Below the pieces are notes generated by a model, which saw only the letters and a program-made list of their open reading frames with translations, did no database searches and was not told the origin of the DNA. The position numbers and the translations under genes were made by a program. Source: Strongylocentrotus droebachiensis (lineage: Eukaryota; Echinodermata; Echinoidea; Camarodonta; Strongylocentrotidae). From it: a stretch of DNA of 64,000 nt. How positions within the stretch are numbered: position 1 is the first letter of the stretch; every line of letters begins with the position of its first letter. The DNA lies in assembly GCA_035222895.1 (NCBI GenBank), contig JAVYIG010002107.1, positions 1-64,000 on the forward strand. The letters run 5' to 3'. Shown here piece by piece: positions 11,001 through 23,900 of this stretch.

Positions 11001-13035
11001 TCATATGCCGAATCGAAACAAAAATCTACCAAGGATCCTTACCTTATCCTTTTATTTATTAAAGATTGGTAAAAACATCACGGAAAATCCGAGACACTGT
11101 CTGCTTATCTTTGCCGGAAAAAGGACTGAAATTTTCGATCAGTTGGGAAAAGCACTGTATGGTGTCCGAGCTCGCTCAAAGAACATTTTTTCACGTTTAC
11201 CAATGGGTATGTTAGCAAAATTGTATTATTTTCCCGGTAACCGGAATTTTGAGGGATCTCACTTTTGGACTATTAATCGGTTTTGGCATTTTTCGTTTCT
11301 TTACTTGAATGGCTGAAATCACGATTCCGATTTCGACCATCAGATGGCTGGATTTCTTAAGTGAGGTATATAATTTCAGCTAGATCCCCGAATGTCAATG
11401 TATATGTGTATACTATCCAATAAACAAAAATATTAGGTTGAATGAGAAACACGATAATATAGCGGGGTAGAGTGAAATGGAACACTGTTAAAAGGGTGTG
11501 CAGGCTTACAGGTATAGACCAGTTTTGGGAACGCCCCCCTCTCAAAAATGAAATGGAAGCTCTTATTACCAATCGTGTGAAAGAATATTTGTTTACTAAT
11601 ACATGACGATGATGATACTGGATAGATATCGCGTAGTCCCATATACATCTTTCTGTGTAGAGTGCTTGTAACTTTACCAAGACTGGGCCTAATTTCTTAT
11701 CATTTTGATGATTCCAGAACCTTGCAGTACACACCAATACTTTTATGCTGGATGATCAACCTGTTCTGATCGATTCTACAACGTTTCTTGTTCAATGCAA
11801 TCGCATGGCCAGAACTGGTGTATACCTTTAACAGAGAGATAGAGTGAGAGTAAAATAAAAAGAGGGGAAAAAAAGATAGAAAATTACGGTTACGTTCAAG
11901 AACTCATGCTGTAATTCAAATGCTTTTAATTTGAAAATGTTGAACAGGGGAAGGGCATACATGTACATACCTAAGTGGAGAACCGAACTACACTGTACGA
12001 TTGAAGTTGGGTCTGCATTTTAATTGAGTTCTGGTTATGCGATTTTATCGTAAAAGAAGCTGTCTGCGGAAGCAATTATGAATGATGGTTAGGTAGTGCT
12101 CTGAAATGCACGTGTACTATGAGGCTTAGAATTTATATAAAATGTAATGAAATTGATTGTTAAAAGTCACATGCACTGCACATAGATATGAGTAGGCCAC
12201 ACATGCACGTGGTGGTATGTGTTCCAAACTTTTCAGCTATGTGTAATAATTAAGGGATATTTGAAGCGCAATCTTTTCAGGGGACATTTTTACTATTTGA
12301 CTTACAAAGGGTAAAAAAGCTATACAATCGAAGAAGTAAAACAAAATCTGTTTTGCCAGACATCAATCTTGAAATACTTTTCCATGAAGACTCTATTAAT
12401 TCCAAATTTCTTTTTTTCATGGCTTCTGTAAATAGACAAATCTGTCCCTCAAAACTCGAGAAAAGCTTGACATAACTACCATTACTTCTCGGCTATGTAA
12501 CTATTGTCAATGTCAAGTATTACCTCTTCCTCTATTACAGGAAATAAAAACAGCCAATTTTTCAAAACAGGAAACTGTAATAGTCATGATTAGTTTCTAT
12601 CTTCTCACGAAAGCGATATGGATAATTGCGGTCTCTTCGCTTACGGCGAAATTGTCTGCTAATATGATGCATAATTGTAATAGTGAAAGAAAACTATAAT
12701 CATGAAAAAATGATAATTAGGATTCCCCCCGGAAATTGTTTTTGGAAAAATATAGTAATATAAAAGTGTTAAATCTTAGTTTTTAGTTATCGCGTGTTCT
12801 AGAATGCGAGTTTCAGTATTACAAACCGGAAAGAAATATTCTCTTGATTAATCTGCTCCTCGCATGATACTAAACAAGAATATAATATTAAAGAATAATG
12901 TCTTGTGATTCGTAGTGATCGATCACAACACAGGATACGATCGGGCCTTGCAATCTTGTGGAGTGAAGACTACAACGGGATTGTCAACCCAGAAATGGAT
13001 AAACCAAAAGCGCAAAACTGGACATCATCACGATG
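11000..13035. other. Intergenic, no supportable gene
   Basis: One 103-codon plus ORF (11005-11316) has no recognisable domain and no supporting splice structure. A MITE (11509-11827) lies inside. The rest is unremarkable AT-rich DNA. Confidence 0.5.
11509..11827. mobile_element. MITE copy related to 25828-26217
   Basis: The ends are complementary (GGTATAGACCAGTTTTGG and CCAGAACTGGTGTATACC). The interior (GAAATGGAAGCTCTTATTACC ... CTTTCTGTGTA ... GATGATTCCAGAACCTTGCA ... GCAATCGCATG) matches the second copy closely. The right flank has TTAA; the left flank reads TTAC, a probable mutated target site. Confidence 0.75.
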
Positions 13036-13040
13036 GTAGG

Positions 13041-13216
13041 ACAGTGAAACCTGTCTATAAAGACCACCCAAGGGAGACAAGAAAAGTGGTCTTTATAGGC
13101 AGGTGGTCTTTATGTACAGATGCCTATAGTACATGTTTCAATGAGAAACCATTTTCAAGGGGAACAAAAAATGTGGTCTTTGTAGACAGGTGGTCTCTAA
13201 AGCAGGTTTGACTGTC
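13041..13216. mobile_element. Short MITE with ~27-bp imperfect inverted ends
   Basis: The left end CAGTGAAACCTGTCTATAAA is complementary to the right end (AAGCAGGTTTGACTG). Internal inverted copies of GTGGTCTTTATAG or GGTGGTCTTT occur at 13085-13110 and 13172-13198. CAGT-AACC-type termini recall Tc1/mariner-like MITEs, but a TA target duplication is not obvious. Confidence 0.65.
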
Positions 13217-13639
13217 TAATGATAATGAATTAACACAATGAAACAGTGTAAAAGAGTACCTTGTCCATAACTTGGTTAGCCTGACTATGCAATGCGAAGG
13301 AAAACCCTGATAATAATAATGATAATAATTATATCGATAATAATGATTATATGCTGTTGTTCCCATGATACCTCGGCTTTAGCCAAAGGGAAGTTTCACT
13401 CAATTGTTATTGCTTGTAAATAACTTACGAAATTGGCTATCAAGTCTCATTGTATTTGTCGAGTGAAAGCTGCTTTGAAATCCACGCAAAGTAACAAAAG
13501 CAGATATTCGAAAAGCCCCATCGAAACCAAACCATCCATTCACTGAACTGCACAAACAGCTAAAGGTCATATCTGTGTATTACCATAAATCTCAAAAGGG
13601 ATGATTAGCCTACTAATACGGGAGGGGGGCTTGAGAGGG

Positions 13640-14280
13640 TTGCCCCCTAAAAAACCGTTTATTTTTAATTCGATACCAGCGATCTATAAATGTCGCTGAA
13701 ATGACATGATTTTCCAGGATATACTTTTGTATGCGTTTGTTAGAAAATGACAAACTCCCAAATTTAAAGTCAGGCAAAAGATATGCCTATTAGAAGCCTA
13801 AATGTCAGGGCCCTCGGAACGGGGGGCTAGGGGGGGGGGACTCGAGCCCCCGGTCCCCTCACTTTTTGAAAAAGTATGTTAAAGAGAAATAGAAATAAAG
13901 AAAAAAAAAAAGAATGGTGACCTGTTAGTGTCACAAATGAGGTATCAAAACATGCTGATCTGACCTTATGTAAATGCCTAAACACCCAGAGCTTGTTGGG
14001 CTCCGCCCCCTATATGCTTATCTGACCGTGATTTAATGCCTAAAACCCTGAGCTACTCGGGGCGCTGCCTTCTTTACCCCACACCAATTAGTGACCTGGC
14101 AGTGTCACAAATAAGGTATCAAAATATGCTCATCTGACCGTAATTAAATGCTTAAAACTCCTGACTCTGCCCCCTGGACCCCAGCAGGAGCCCGAGGATG
14201 GGCCCCTGGTGATGCTTATGTGACCCGAATTAAACGCCTCAAAACCGCTGACCCCTCCTCCGGGGCTTTCACCCTGGACC
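13640..14280. repeat. Dispersed repeat with internal ~100-bp subrepeats
   Basis: The left part matches 10490-10745. From about 13910 the block GTGTCACAAAT(G/A)AGGTATCAAAA-ATGCT-ATCTGACC followed by TAAATGCCTAAA and a C/G-rich spacer recurs three to four times with changes. No coding content. Confidence 0.65.
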
Positions 14281-14329
14281 CCACGCCAAGTTACGCTCCA
14301 CTCGCATGTAAAATGTGAGAGCGGTAGTG

Positions 14330-14895
14330 ATGCGGATCCCCCCCCCCCCCCAACAAACAAAAACAAAAAACGTTTTTGCTCATTACGCCACTGGATAGGG
14401 TGGGGAGTGCGAGGGGGATAGGTATCCCCCACTGGCAGGGAGAGGAGGTTGTCTGTACAGTTCTAACCCCCTCCACCCCCCCCCCCCCCCCACACACACA
14501 CCCTTTTATAGAAACATTCATGTTAAAATTTAAATCTTCTCTTTTTAAATGCCAGTAACTGAATAAAAATAGTTATAGAACGTCCTAAAGTGAGTCCGTT
14601 TTTTTTTCCCCTCGAGATCTCACATCCATCACCAGTCGTACATGTATGTGTGTATTCGCGCGAGAAATTCCGGTGCTTGGTTACTATCACCCCCCCCCCC
14701 CCTCCCCCAACCACCCACCCATCACACACACACACACACGCACACACACACACGCACACACACAAACACACACTCCTCGGAACGGGTCTACGATACTGAA
14801 ATCAATCATTGCAGGATTGACACTTGAATACACTCAACCTAATTCGTCGTACTTGTGATCAGCACTGTAAATGAGGAAGTCTGCAATCCATAATC
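14330..14895. repeat. C runs and CA microsatellite upstream of the receptor gene
   Basis: C runs lie near 14338-14351, 14479-14491 and 14690-14702, and an interrupted (CA)n at about 14725-14772. Several overlapping proline/histidine ORFs here are translations of these simple repeats. The promoter of the downstream receptor gene should lie in or near this region, but no core element could be fixed. Confidence 0.6.
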
Positions 14896-14992
14896 ATGAC
14901 ATATCATCATATAATGCACTCGGAAAGGTGGAAGATGGGCATAACGATGGATTCTCTACTTGGTTTGGTGACGTGTTTATTAATTATAACAA
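14896..14992 (+). CDS. Receptor exon 1: signal peptide
   Basis: Reads in frame into a hydrophobic stretch (MDSLLGLVTCLLIIT) typical of a signal peptide, then a strong donor AA|GTAAGT (intron phase 1). Four in-frame ATGs precede or begin the hydrophobic core; the one at 14947 would give the most compact signal. An upstream non-coding exon cannot be excluded. Confidence 0.75.
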
Positions 14993-17900
14993 GTAAGTGT
15001 CAACATTTAATCCTTGTATCTTTGTTTTGCTTTGAAATTAACAAAAAATATTGTACCAAAGTTAATGAATACAAAGATACGCACTGTTGTTTTATTTCAA
15101 CGATTTCCATGCAAGCTAGTTCGTGATAAAACTGAATTATTCGGTCTTTATGATGGGCATGCAATGCGCCATTGAGTTGCGTACCGCTCGTATGTATTTT
15201 TTTAGTTCGTAGGAAAATTTGGTTTATATTATCTTAATTTGAAGTCAGTGCCGTGAACGTGTTGATAATGGTAACCTGTATTCTATAACTGTTCATTTAT
15301 TTGTTGATTTTGTTTTAAATGGAACAGAGATGTTCAATGTCACCTACTCACCTCAGCAGTACAAACTTGACTGGCCTATACATACAGGGGGTGTTTCATA
15401 AAGCTGTTCGTAAAGTTACGCATGACTTTACGAACGACCTGTATATGAAAAGCCAAATGGGATGCTCAATCATTATTAAATAAATCAACTGAATTTGAAC
15501 TGTGCAGATGTAGATTAACATTCTTATGATAACAAACATTTTTAATGCAAAGTATATCTTTTGCCATAATTTAATTGAGGTTATTGAAAATATCAGAAAA
15601 AACTTTGGGCATCCTATCTGGCACTTCATATACAAGTCGTTCGTAAAATCATGCGTAACTTTAAGAACAGCTTTGTGAAACACCCTCCAGGACTCTGCTT
15701 AAATAATCACTTGATCATACTGGTGATCAGTTCTCAAAAAACAACTGCCTGTTGATATACCCGAAGGAGATATTGTTTTCATGTGCGCAGTCATGACAAT
15801 ACCACCAAAGAAAGTATCTTGTGTTGGTCAATATTACAGTGGCCAATTCAATCAATTCAATTAAATTCAAGATTTATTTCAACATCCAAACATTCAGTGA
15901 CATTAAATATTTATGGTCGACAGCCAAAGGCTGACAGAACCCTCACAACCATATTTATACTTTTTTTTTTTTGGAATTTCAATCGGGAAAAACAAATAAT
16001 AATAAATGACTATTCTGACACTCGAAACATTTTGTGAATATCTTTACAGGATCTGTTGCTTTGGTTGTGACGAGTGGAGGACCCGTTACCACCTTCGTCG
16101 GCGGACAATCCGAGATGACATGCTCCTTCTCTCCTACCAACTCACAAGGATCATCGTTTGCTTGGTCTTTTGACGGTCAAAATGGACACAGCAGTCAGAT
16201 CGGCACCTGTGACATCACACGATGTGCGCGGGCAAATCCAGCTCTGCACCAACTGGTCATATCGGCTGATAATAACATGGGTAGGATGAAACTCATCGTG
16301 TTTGATACGGTTTCATCGGATGTTGGGAATTACACCTGTTTGGTCTCGACCAGCGAGGATGCTCAATCGGCCCTGGTGAAACTGAACGTTACTGGTAAGA
16401 GCCCGATTAAGTCATTATGCAGACGTCGTCGTGATGGAGTGTGAATCCGTGCTATTAAGCGGGTCTGGTACGATTGGGGTTGTTGTTGTTGTTGTTTTGT
16501 TTTTATGGCGTTCATTCAGTACTGAATCTTTAAGACTTATCTTCTGTTATATAAGAAAACTTATTTACCAATAAAGAAAACTGAAAATACAAACTGTAAA
16601 AATATGATTGATCCACCATTATCGCAATATATTAGGAGTCTCTTGATGGTTTATAAATTCGTAGTTCTGTTTTATCACTTTAATCTGGTTAGACCGTTTC
16701 GGTTGCATTGTAAGCTTTGCTCGGCGTGAAACAGGCTTCTTGGCTACTACTATGCGTGCGTGCGCAGTGATCTTTTAGTTTTTTATTAAACACACAGGCC
16801 CGAATTCACAAAGGAGGTTTGTCGACAAACCTCAGTTTTCGTGCGTCATATGACGCGTTTCGACACGTTTTTACAAACCAGGTTCGTAAAAAACGCGTCA
16901 AAACGCGTCATATGACGTACATAAACCTCGGTTTGTCGACAAACCTCCTTTGTGAATTCGGGCCAATGTGCCTAGACCACTCAGTAACACAGAAACACTC
17001 AATTGAGTCACATCGTATAGGGGCGCTCCTAACCGAAATTCTAATCGATTCGAGTAATATTGCTAAACATATATATGTTTATTTATTCTTATTGACACAA
17101 TATCATTATTTGTAAGCATACACTAAAGTGGGCTTTTTTAAAAGTATTTATGCATAAAATTATATTTTTAAAAAACATTATTCATTATATAGAGCCTTTA
17201 TGCGCTTTAATATTGATGTGTTTGTTTAAGAAGCGAACAAAATTCTTGAGGCCTTTTTTACTTTACTTATATGACCTCCTTTGGGATCTTTAGATCCGTC
17301 TGTGTAAGTGTGCTTTATATAGTCTTTATTACATATCGAGATCTGGCTTCTTGATAGTGTAGGTTGTAATTCGTGCTGATTATATTATGTAATACTGTTG
17401 ATAAAGCGGATGGTATGTAATGGTATGTAATGCCATGATTGAAATGGTATTTTTTCATTTTCGTCAACCTTACCCGATTCCTCGACCATGTTCTCATGTT
17501 ATATGCTAAGACCAAAGGGTTTTTTATTTTAAAAAATAAGATATTCATAATTCCAACAGTTGTTTGTATATTTTTGGATATTGGGGGCTGATTTCACCAT
17601 AAATTAATATTTATTCATCAACATTTTTCTCCTTATGGCTAGAGGTTCTTCTCCTTTTTCTTTAAGCAATGTTTGTTATGAGTTACAATAGGGACACCAG
17701 TTATAGTTAAAGCTTGATGTTGTACCGAGTTCAACGTATTCTTCACTAAGTTTGAAGCCGGATCATATCCTTAGTAGCCATAGTTTAAAAAGTCATTTTC
17801 CCAAGTTTCCAGTTATTTTCTTCAAAACATTCAATTTTAACTATATCCTGAATTTGTGCTCCTGTACAAAGTTCAGGTTTCAGTTCACTTTTTTTTTAAT

Positions 17901-20900
17901 GTTAGAAGTGAAACTGTTTTTTAATGAGATATTGAATTCTCCAGTATTTATACCATTTATATTTTCACTTCCTTTTCCAATGGTATATCATGCATCACAA
18001 TATTGAATAAAATTGGACCAGGGCACTTCCTGGTGGTAAACCATTGCTTAGGGAAGATGTTTTAGATAGTGTCTGCCTATTCCTCACTTGGAAGGTTCTT
18101 TTCTGTTATAAGTTCTTAATAAATGTAAACATTTCCTTTTACTCCTAGTTTGTGTAATTTATATGATAAACCACAACGGATCACATGCCTTATTTACATC
18201 ACAAAAACAAACTATGTTCATAATTCCCTAAGCTTTGCTGGATACTATTTTCAAGTATTATAATGATTAGTATATGTGGAGCTACTGTCTCCTCCGAATC
18301 CGCACTGTGTGCTTGGAAGAATTGTTTGTTCTTCTTCTAAATACCAATCTATTCTTCTATAAACGATATTGTCCAATATCTTTATAAGGACTGGAGTTAA
18401 TGTTAATTCATTGCATTGTCAATAACTATCGACATAAATATGCTTAAACTAATAAGGGTACAGCCGTTCTTCTCCCTCTCTTCCCCAGAGGAAAAAAGCG
18501 CTTGTCTGAATTTTTTCACACTTATACCTGTCTTGAGATAACGGTGAGATTTCCGGAATCATTGCATTGAAGAAAAGAATGGCATCCCCCCCCCCCCCCA
18601 TCCTTATACGGACAATCATGAAATCTGTGCCCAACCTGTCTCCTTCTATTCTGTTTGTTTAACGTGAGTGTGTTTGTGGGGGTAGACGTTTTAAAAACAC
18701 CTTTGTGTGTTTTCCAACATGATCATAGGGTTTGTCTTTTTTCTCCAATTTAGCAATAATGAAGGCGTGAGATCATTATACATGTACAATACAAACAACC
18801 ACGACATCAACAACGATAAAGAAAAGAAACATGGATGAGTGACAGTTGGTTTCTTAACATGCACGTTTCCCAAAAGTGAAAACCGATTCTATCTCTAAAG
18901 TTATGATATCTAATAGAACAAAACATCGACATGACTAAATTTTGTTCGTGCTAGCTATCAGAATTCCGCTTATTGTTTTTTATAACTCTTGTCACTTTCC
19001 TTTTATTGCAGAATGTTCTGTCCACCACCCTACCATAGTTTGCCCCGGCAACGTAAGTATCGGTTCTTTCATGGGTCTCTCATGTTCGTACCTCACACCT
19101 GACCAGTCTCCGGGTCAGCTCACACGGATCGCCAATATATACCTTACAGACTCTTTGATAACTCCCTTTGCAAGCGTGCCGAACTTTGATATTACTGTGA
19201 ACGTCACCCGGCGGAGTATTCCGAATGCCACCGAGGTAGCGACCGGACTGCGACTGACGACGATTTGCTGTAGGAGTGAGTCCTCTCTGACATGCAGGGC
19301 ACCTGATGGACAAAACTTATGTTCTGACGTCTGCATTACCAATGTTCTGTGTAAGTTTAGCAGAGAACACATGTTTGCCTTATAATGCCATATATCATAA
19401 TGGTACATTAAAGATTAGCTCACAGTCTTGTCCTAACTGAACTGTAACCATGCTGGATTTGTCCATACGTAGGCTTAATTAGATGAGGCTTGAAGGTAGG
19501 TAGGTTTATCGACTATTCCAACGTCAAACAGTTTGAATTAGTTCTACTGTCTCTGTGACTTTATCTCATTGTGGAAGAATAGGCCTATTCTAGAGAGCCT
19601 CGACTCCAAGGGGAAACAACGTTGGATGTAGGATGTAAGTGAAATTGAAGAGACTGTTCGATTCCATTTCAAAACAGAGCCTGGTTGTAGGATAGACTGA
19701 ACATAATGAAGCACTGAATATCTTGTAAAGAGGTAGACTTTCCACCAACATTTCAGCCTTTCCAAACATCCCTTTAACATCCAATCTGCAGATCCACCTT
19801 CTGACATCGTCTTGACACAATCCCCACCGGAACCTTGGCAGGAAGGCTCGCGGGATGCCTCCATTCTCTGTCAGTCTAATGGTTTTCCATCACCAACCGT
19901 CTCCTGGCGGAGAGTTCTCTCGGGTGGCTTACCTGGAGAAGTCCTGGCGAACGGTACAGGGATGTCCAGATTGTCCTTCCTGGTGGTTCAGCGTCATCTT
20001 GCTGGAGTGTACCGATGTGAAGCCGATAATCACATGGAGTTGATAGCGGGAACGACGAAAAACATCTCGGTGCAATGTGAGCTCTTTTTTTACGTTTGTG
20101 CAGGGAGGTGAAAGAACAGGAGGCGAAACTCTTGTAATTTATTCAAACGCATTCTTAAGTTCTAAAGCGTAACAATGGGATGTGTAACATTCCACTTGGC
20201 TTTGAAGTTCCATGCTCCGAACCGCGCTTCCACTGCGGGGAATTTCGGAAGCCAGGCACCAGTTTTACATTTATTACAAAATATTAAATTACCGGCAAAA
20301 TTACAGTGTAAATTAAAAACTTTATATGAGAATTTTATTGGGAATAGTGCATCAAACAAATTTTCAAATTTAGAACTCCGTCCTGCCTTTAAATTGTGTG
20401 CCAGAGTTGGTAAAAGAAAAATTACATCCTGTCAAAAACTCAATATTTTAGGATGATGCGCTAATTTGTGCATGCTTTAATGTCCCGTTATTTGATCCAT
20501 GATTTACAATCTTCAATAACATTAAGTTTGCTAATGCGTGTTTTCGCGTGTTTTTTGTATTTTTCAAGTTTAAAAAAGAATGAAATTACACAAGTTTGTG
20601 TTCGCTTGTTCTACTCTTTACACATTCAACAATGGATGAGAAATCATTGGAAGGGACAGCGAACAGTTGCTGTGATACCATTTTCTGATGTAGGAATTCT
20701 AAATCCTAAAATTTCATGCGCTCTTTTATCTCACCACCTGGTCAACAGCTGCAGATTAGCGCATAACTTTCCGGCGGCTTGGAGCATGGGGTCAAAGGAG
20801 AACGGCTTGATTCAAGTCCTTCTCTATCACGTCCCTGGTTTGTGTGTAGTTCTTGTAGGAATATTGTAATCAGTAATCATACTATGACATATTCACAAGT

Positions 20901-23900
20901 TACAATAACCTTAGACCTGATACACAATCTATAACCTTCTAAGAACCTCCGAAATTAATAATTGAAACAACGTAATGTTATACATGGGACATAGCATTTG
21001 TATGGCACCATATATCTGTTTAAAAAAACATTCAAGAGGTATATCATTCATTTGAGTACTGGAATATTTTTTAAATAAAACATGCAGATCCCCCACACAT
21101 TGATCGCCGGGTGCCCGTCGTTCATTCCGATGAAGGGACTGTAGCCATCCTATCGTGTATCGTCGACTCCAATCCTTCAACGGCATCAATGATCACGTGG
21201 TCCACTCCTAACCAATCACAGATCGCTACCGATGTAAGACACTCTGAGACAGTACTGGAGAGCAGATTGGTGTTTACAGAGAAGGTCCACAGAGGTGTCT
21301 TTGGAAACTATACTTGTACCGCCGTCAATGCACTAGGGAGAGATTCGTTTGTAATTCAGCTGACTGGATACTGTAAGATATTGCACATCTATGATTTTGG
21401 ATCTTATTTAGAACAGGAATTCTATTTGTAATGCCATGACATTTCAACAAAAAAAACTTCAAGAATTGCCCGTCAGTTTATTTACCACATTTGTTCAAAA
21501 CCCTATTACTGTTATTGATGATAGGCCACTTGTTAAATCTAAGAAGAAAAAAGTGGAATAATTTAGTGCACTTTGGCATATCTTATCAAAGATCATTCCA
21601 AGAGGAAGAGACAATAGTTGTCATTGGGAAATTTACAATAATAATGACTGAGACAAACCATCGTTCTTTACAAGAGAACGAAGTGTGGAATACATTTCAG
21701 AAGCTAAAGGATAACAAAATTTCGTTCAAATTCTATCACAAAAGGCTATCCTGATCCCCCGTACAACTTGCAAGTTGTCAGCTACTCGGATACGTCTCTC
21801 ACTCTCTCCTGGAGTCCGGGCCAAGATGGTGGCTTGCCGGTGACGTTCACCGTTTCTTACTGCGTCAACGTCACCCAGACGGAAAGGTGCCGCAAAGAGC
21901 AGGGAATAACGGATCAGCAGTTCACGCTCGATGGCCTTAACAGCTACACTCTGTACAGAATTACCGTCCTCGCAGAAAATGACATCGGGAGCAGTGGAAA
22001 TGTTGACATCGTTGCATCTACTGCTCGTAAGTCGCCAGAGGGTGAACCTGTTACATTAATAAAAAAATTACACCTGTAATTTTAGCCATAAGCAATATGA
22101 CAATATACCAAACAGTGCCTGAAACACATTTGGAGACAGAGAATATAATATTGTCAGGCCCAGAAATGTTGGACGACGAGAAATTGGTCAAGATATAAAA
22201 CAGCTAAGTAAATACTTCAATGATTTATGTAAAACATACTCGGGCATTGATCACGTAGTTAGTTGTTACTCTAAATCCGGTAGTTGAAGAAGTTTTTGTC
22301 ATGTTAGCCCCGGACAGTCAACGTCGCTTTCCATTGAATAAATCACCTACCTACTTATCAGAAACAATTGCTGAAACTTTGGTACCAACATTTAATTGTT
22401 AAACCGTTTGATAGATCAGGGCACCACTGAAGTGTAGCTAGTATTAGTAAAAAAAAAAAAAAAAAAAAAAAAGGGATGTGTGAGCGTAGACTTTGGGAAA
22501 ACAAATGCATTTATAGAGGTTTCGTTCTGTTTTGTTTTTCTTGCAGCGGGAACTGTGGATGATATTGGTAAGTCTGTGATCTTATTTCTTTTTAATAAAA
22601 CCAGTTTTCAATTTATACTAAATGCCAGGCGTCATTTCCTAATGCCGTGTTAGGGGGAAGCACAAAGCTTTTTCCTTATATGTTAGTTATCCTGTAAATG
22701 GCATTGCTTTTATGATGCCAAAGTGAGAATTGTAATATAAACAGAAACCCAGATATCCTTCCTGTTTCAATCGAAGTGTAGAATAAAATGACAATGACAG
22801 TATTGCGATTAATTATTACAAGAATTTCCTCGAGTGGAAGATTGTAAATACTGAGTTAATCTTGCTTGAATTATGGTAAATCTTGCATGGCATATATTTA
22901 CACATTCCCTTTCTTTTTCAGGTATAAGTGCAACATATGAGATGAAATCGGGAAGACTCGACATTTCTTCGACTGAAAGTGATACAAGCGACCTTTGCAT
23001 TCATGCTGAGTATCATGTCGGAGGGTTGCGTAATATGAATGAGACGTGTTTACTTCCGGGTCAGACGGTTTACATCCGGAATGGCGCCAGAGAGCACCAG
23101 CTTTGGCTGGTTGTATGTGGGCGTGGCGTGTGCAGCGCTTCATCTCGTGTGGAGTACCTGGATAACAGCGATGAAAGATGGAGTATGTATTCTAACCTGT
23201 CAGACAAAGATAAGATTTGTTGAAATTTGGACAACCCTTTGAGACAAAACTAGCTAGACAAGCCCTTAAAATAACGCGTACACCCACCCACCCACCCACC
23301 CATACCCACACCACACATAAACATACACACAATAATATATGCGTCTAATATAACGAAAGATGTAGTGATGGTAGACCGTAATTTGTACGAGAGAACATGA
23401 GACTATTTCAAACTCGAATGTTTACATTGATTTCAGACTAGGGAAAAATCCATTTCTCTTTTGTCCTGCTATAGCCATTAAGAAAGTAGGAAAAATACAA
23501 ATCTCGCAAACACTTTACAAGAATTGTTTTTTTTTCTTCATTATTTTCTAATTCTTTATTTTCTATTTGATTTGTTCTAGGTCTGCTTTTCATCTTGGTT
23601 GTTACACTGGGCGGTTGTCTGGGAGTCACTGTGTTAGTTCTTCTCTTCTTCGGCTTGTATCGTTTAATATCCCAAGAAAGACGATGTAAGAACGACTTTC
23701 ACTATTTATTATCAAACATAATTTGCCTTAAATCTGTAAGGGCTTCTTTCTGATAAAGACCATCGGTTTTAAAAACAAAACTCATTTCAGGTTCTATAAT
23801 TATGAGGTTAACTAATAATTCATCAAAATGCTTCTCTAAATTTTGTTCCAAGATTTCTAGTAACATTTTAGAGGACAGCTCGGTGGCTCAATTACCGAAT

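Noticed and set aside
11005..11316. 103-codon plus-strand ORF
   Set aside because: No domain, repeat or splice context supports it. Frequent Phe/Leu/Asn composition fits random AT-rich DNA.
15396..15683. 95-codon minus ORF
   Set aside because: It covers a MITE end to end, including both inverted arms.
20175..20869. Two plus ORFs (93 and 133 codons) in receptor intron 4
   Set aside because: No family resemblance, and splicing from 20076 to 21088 explains the gene fully.
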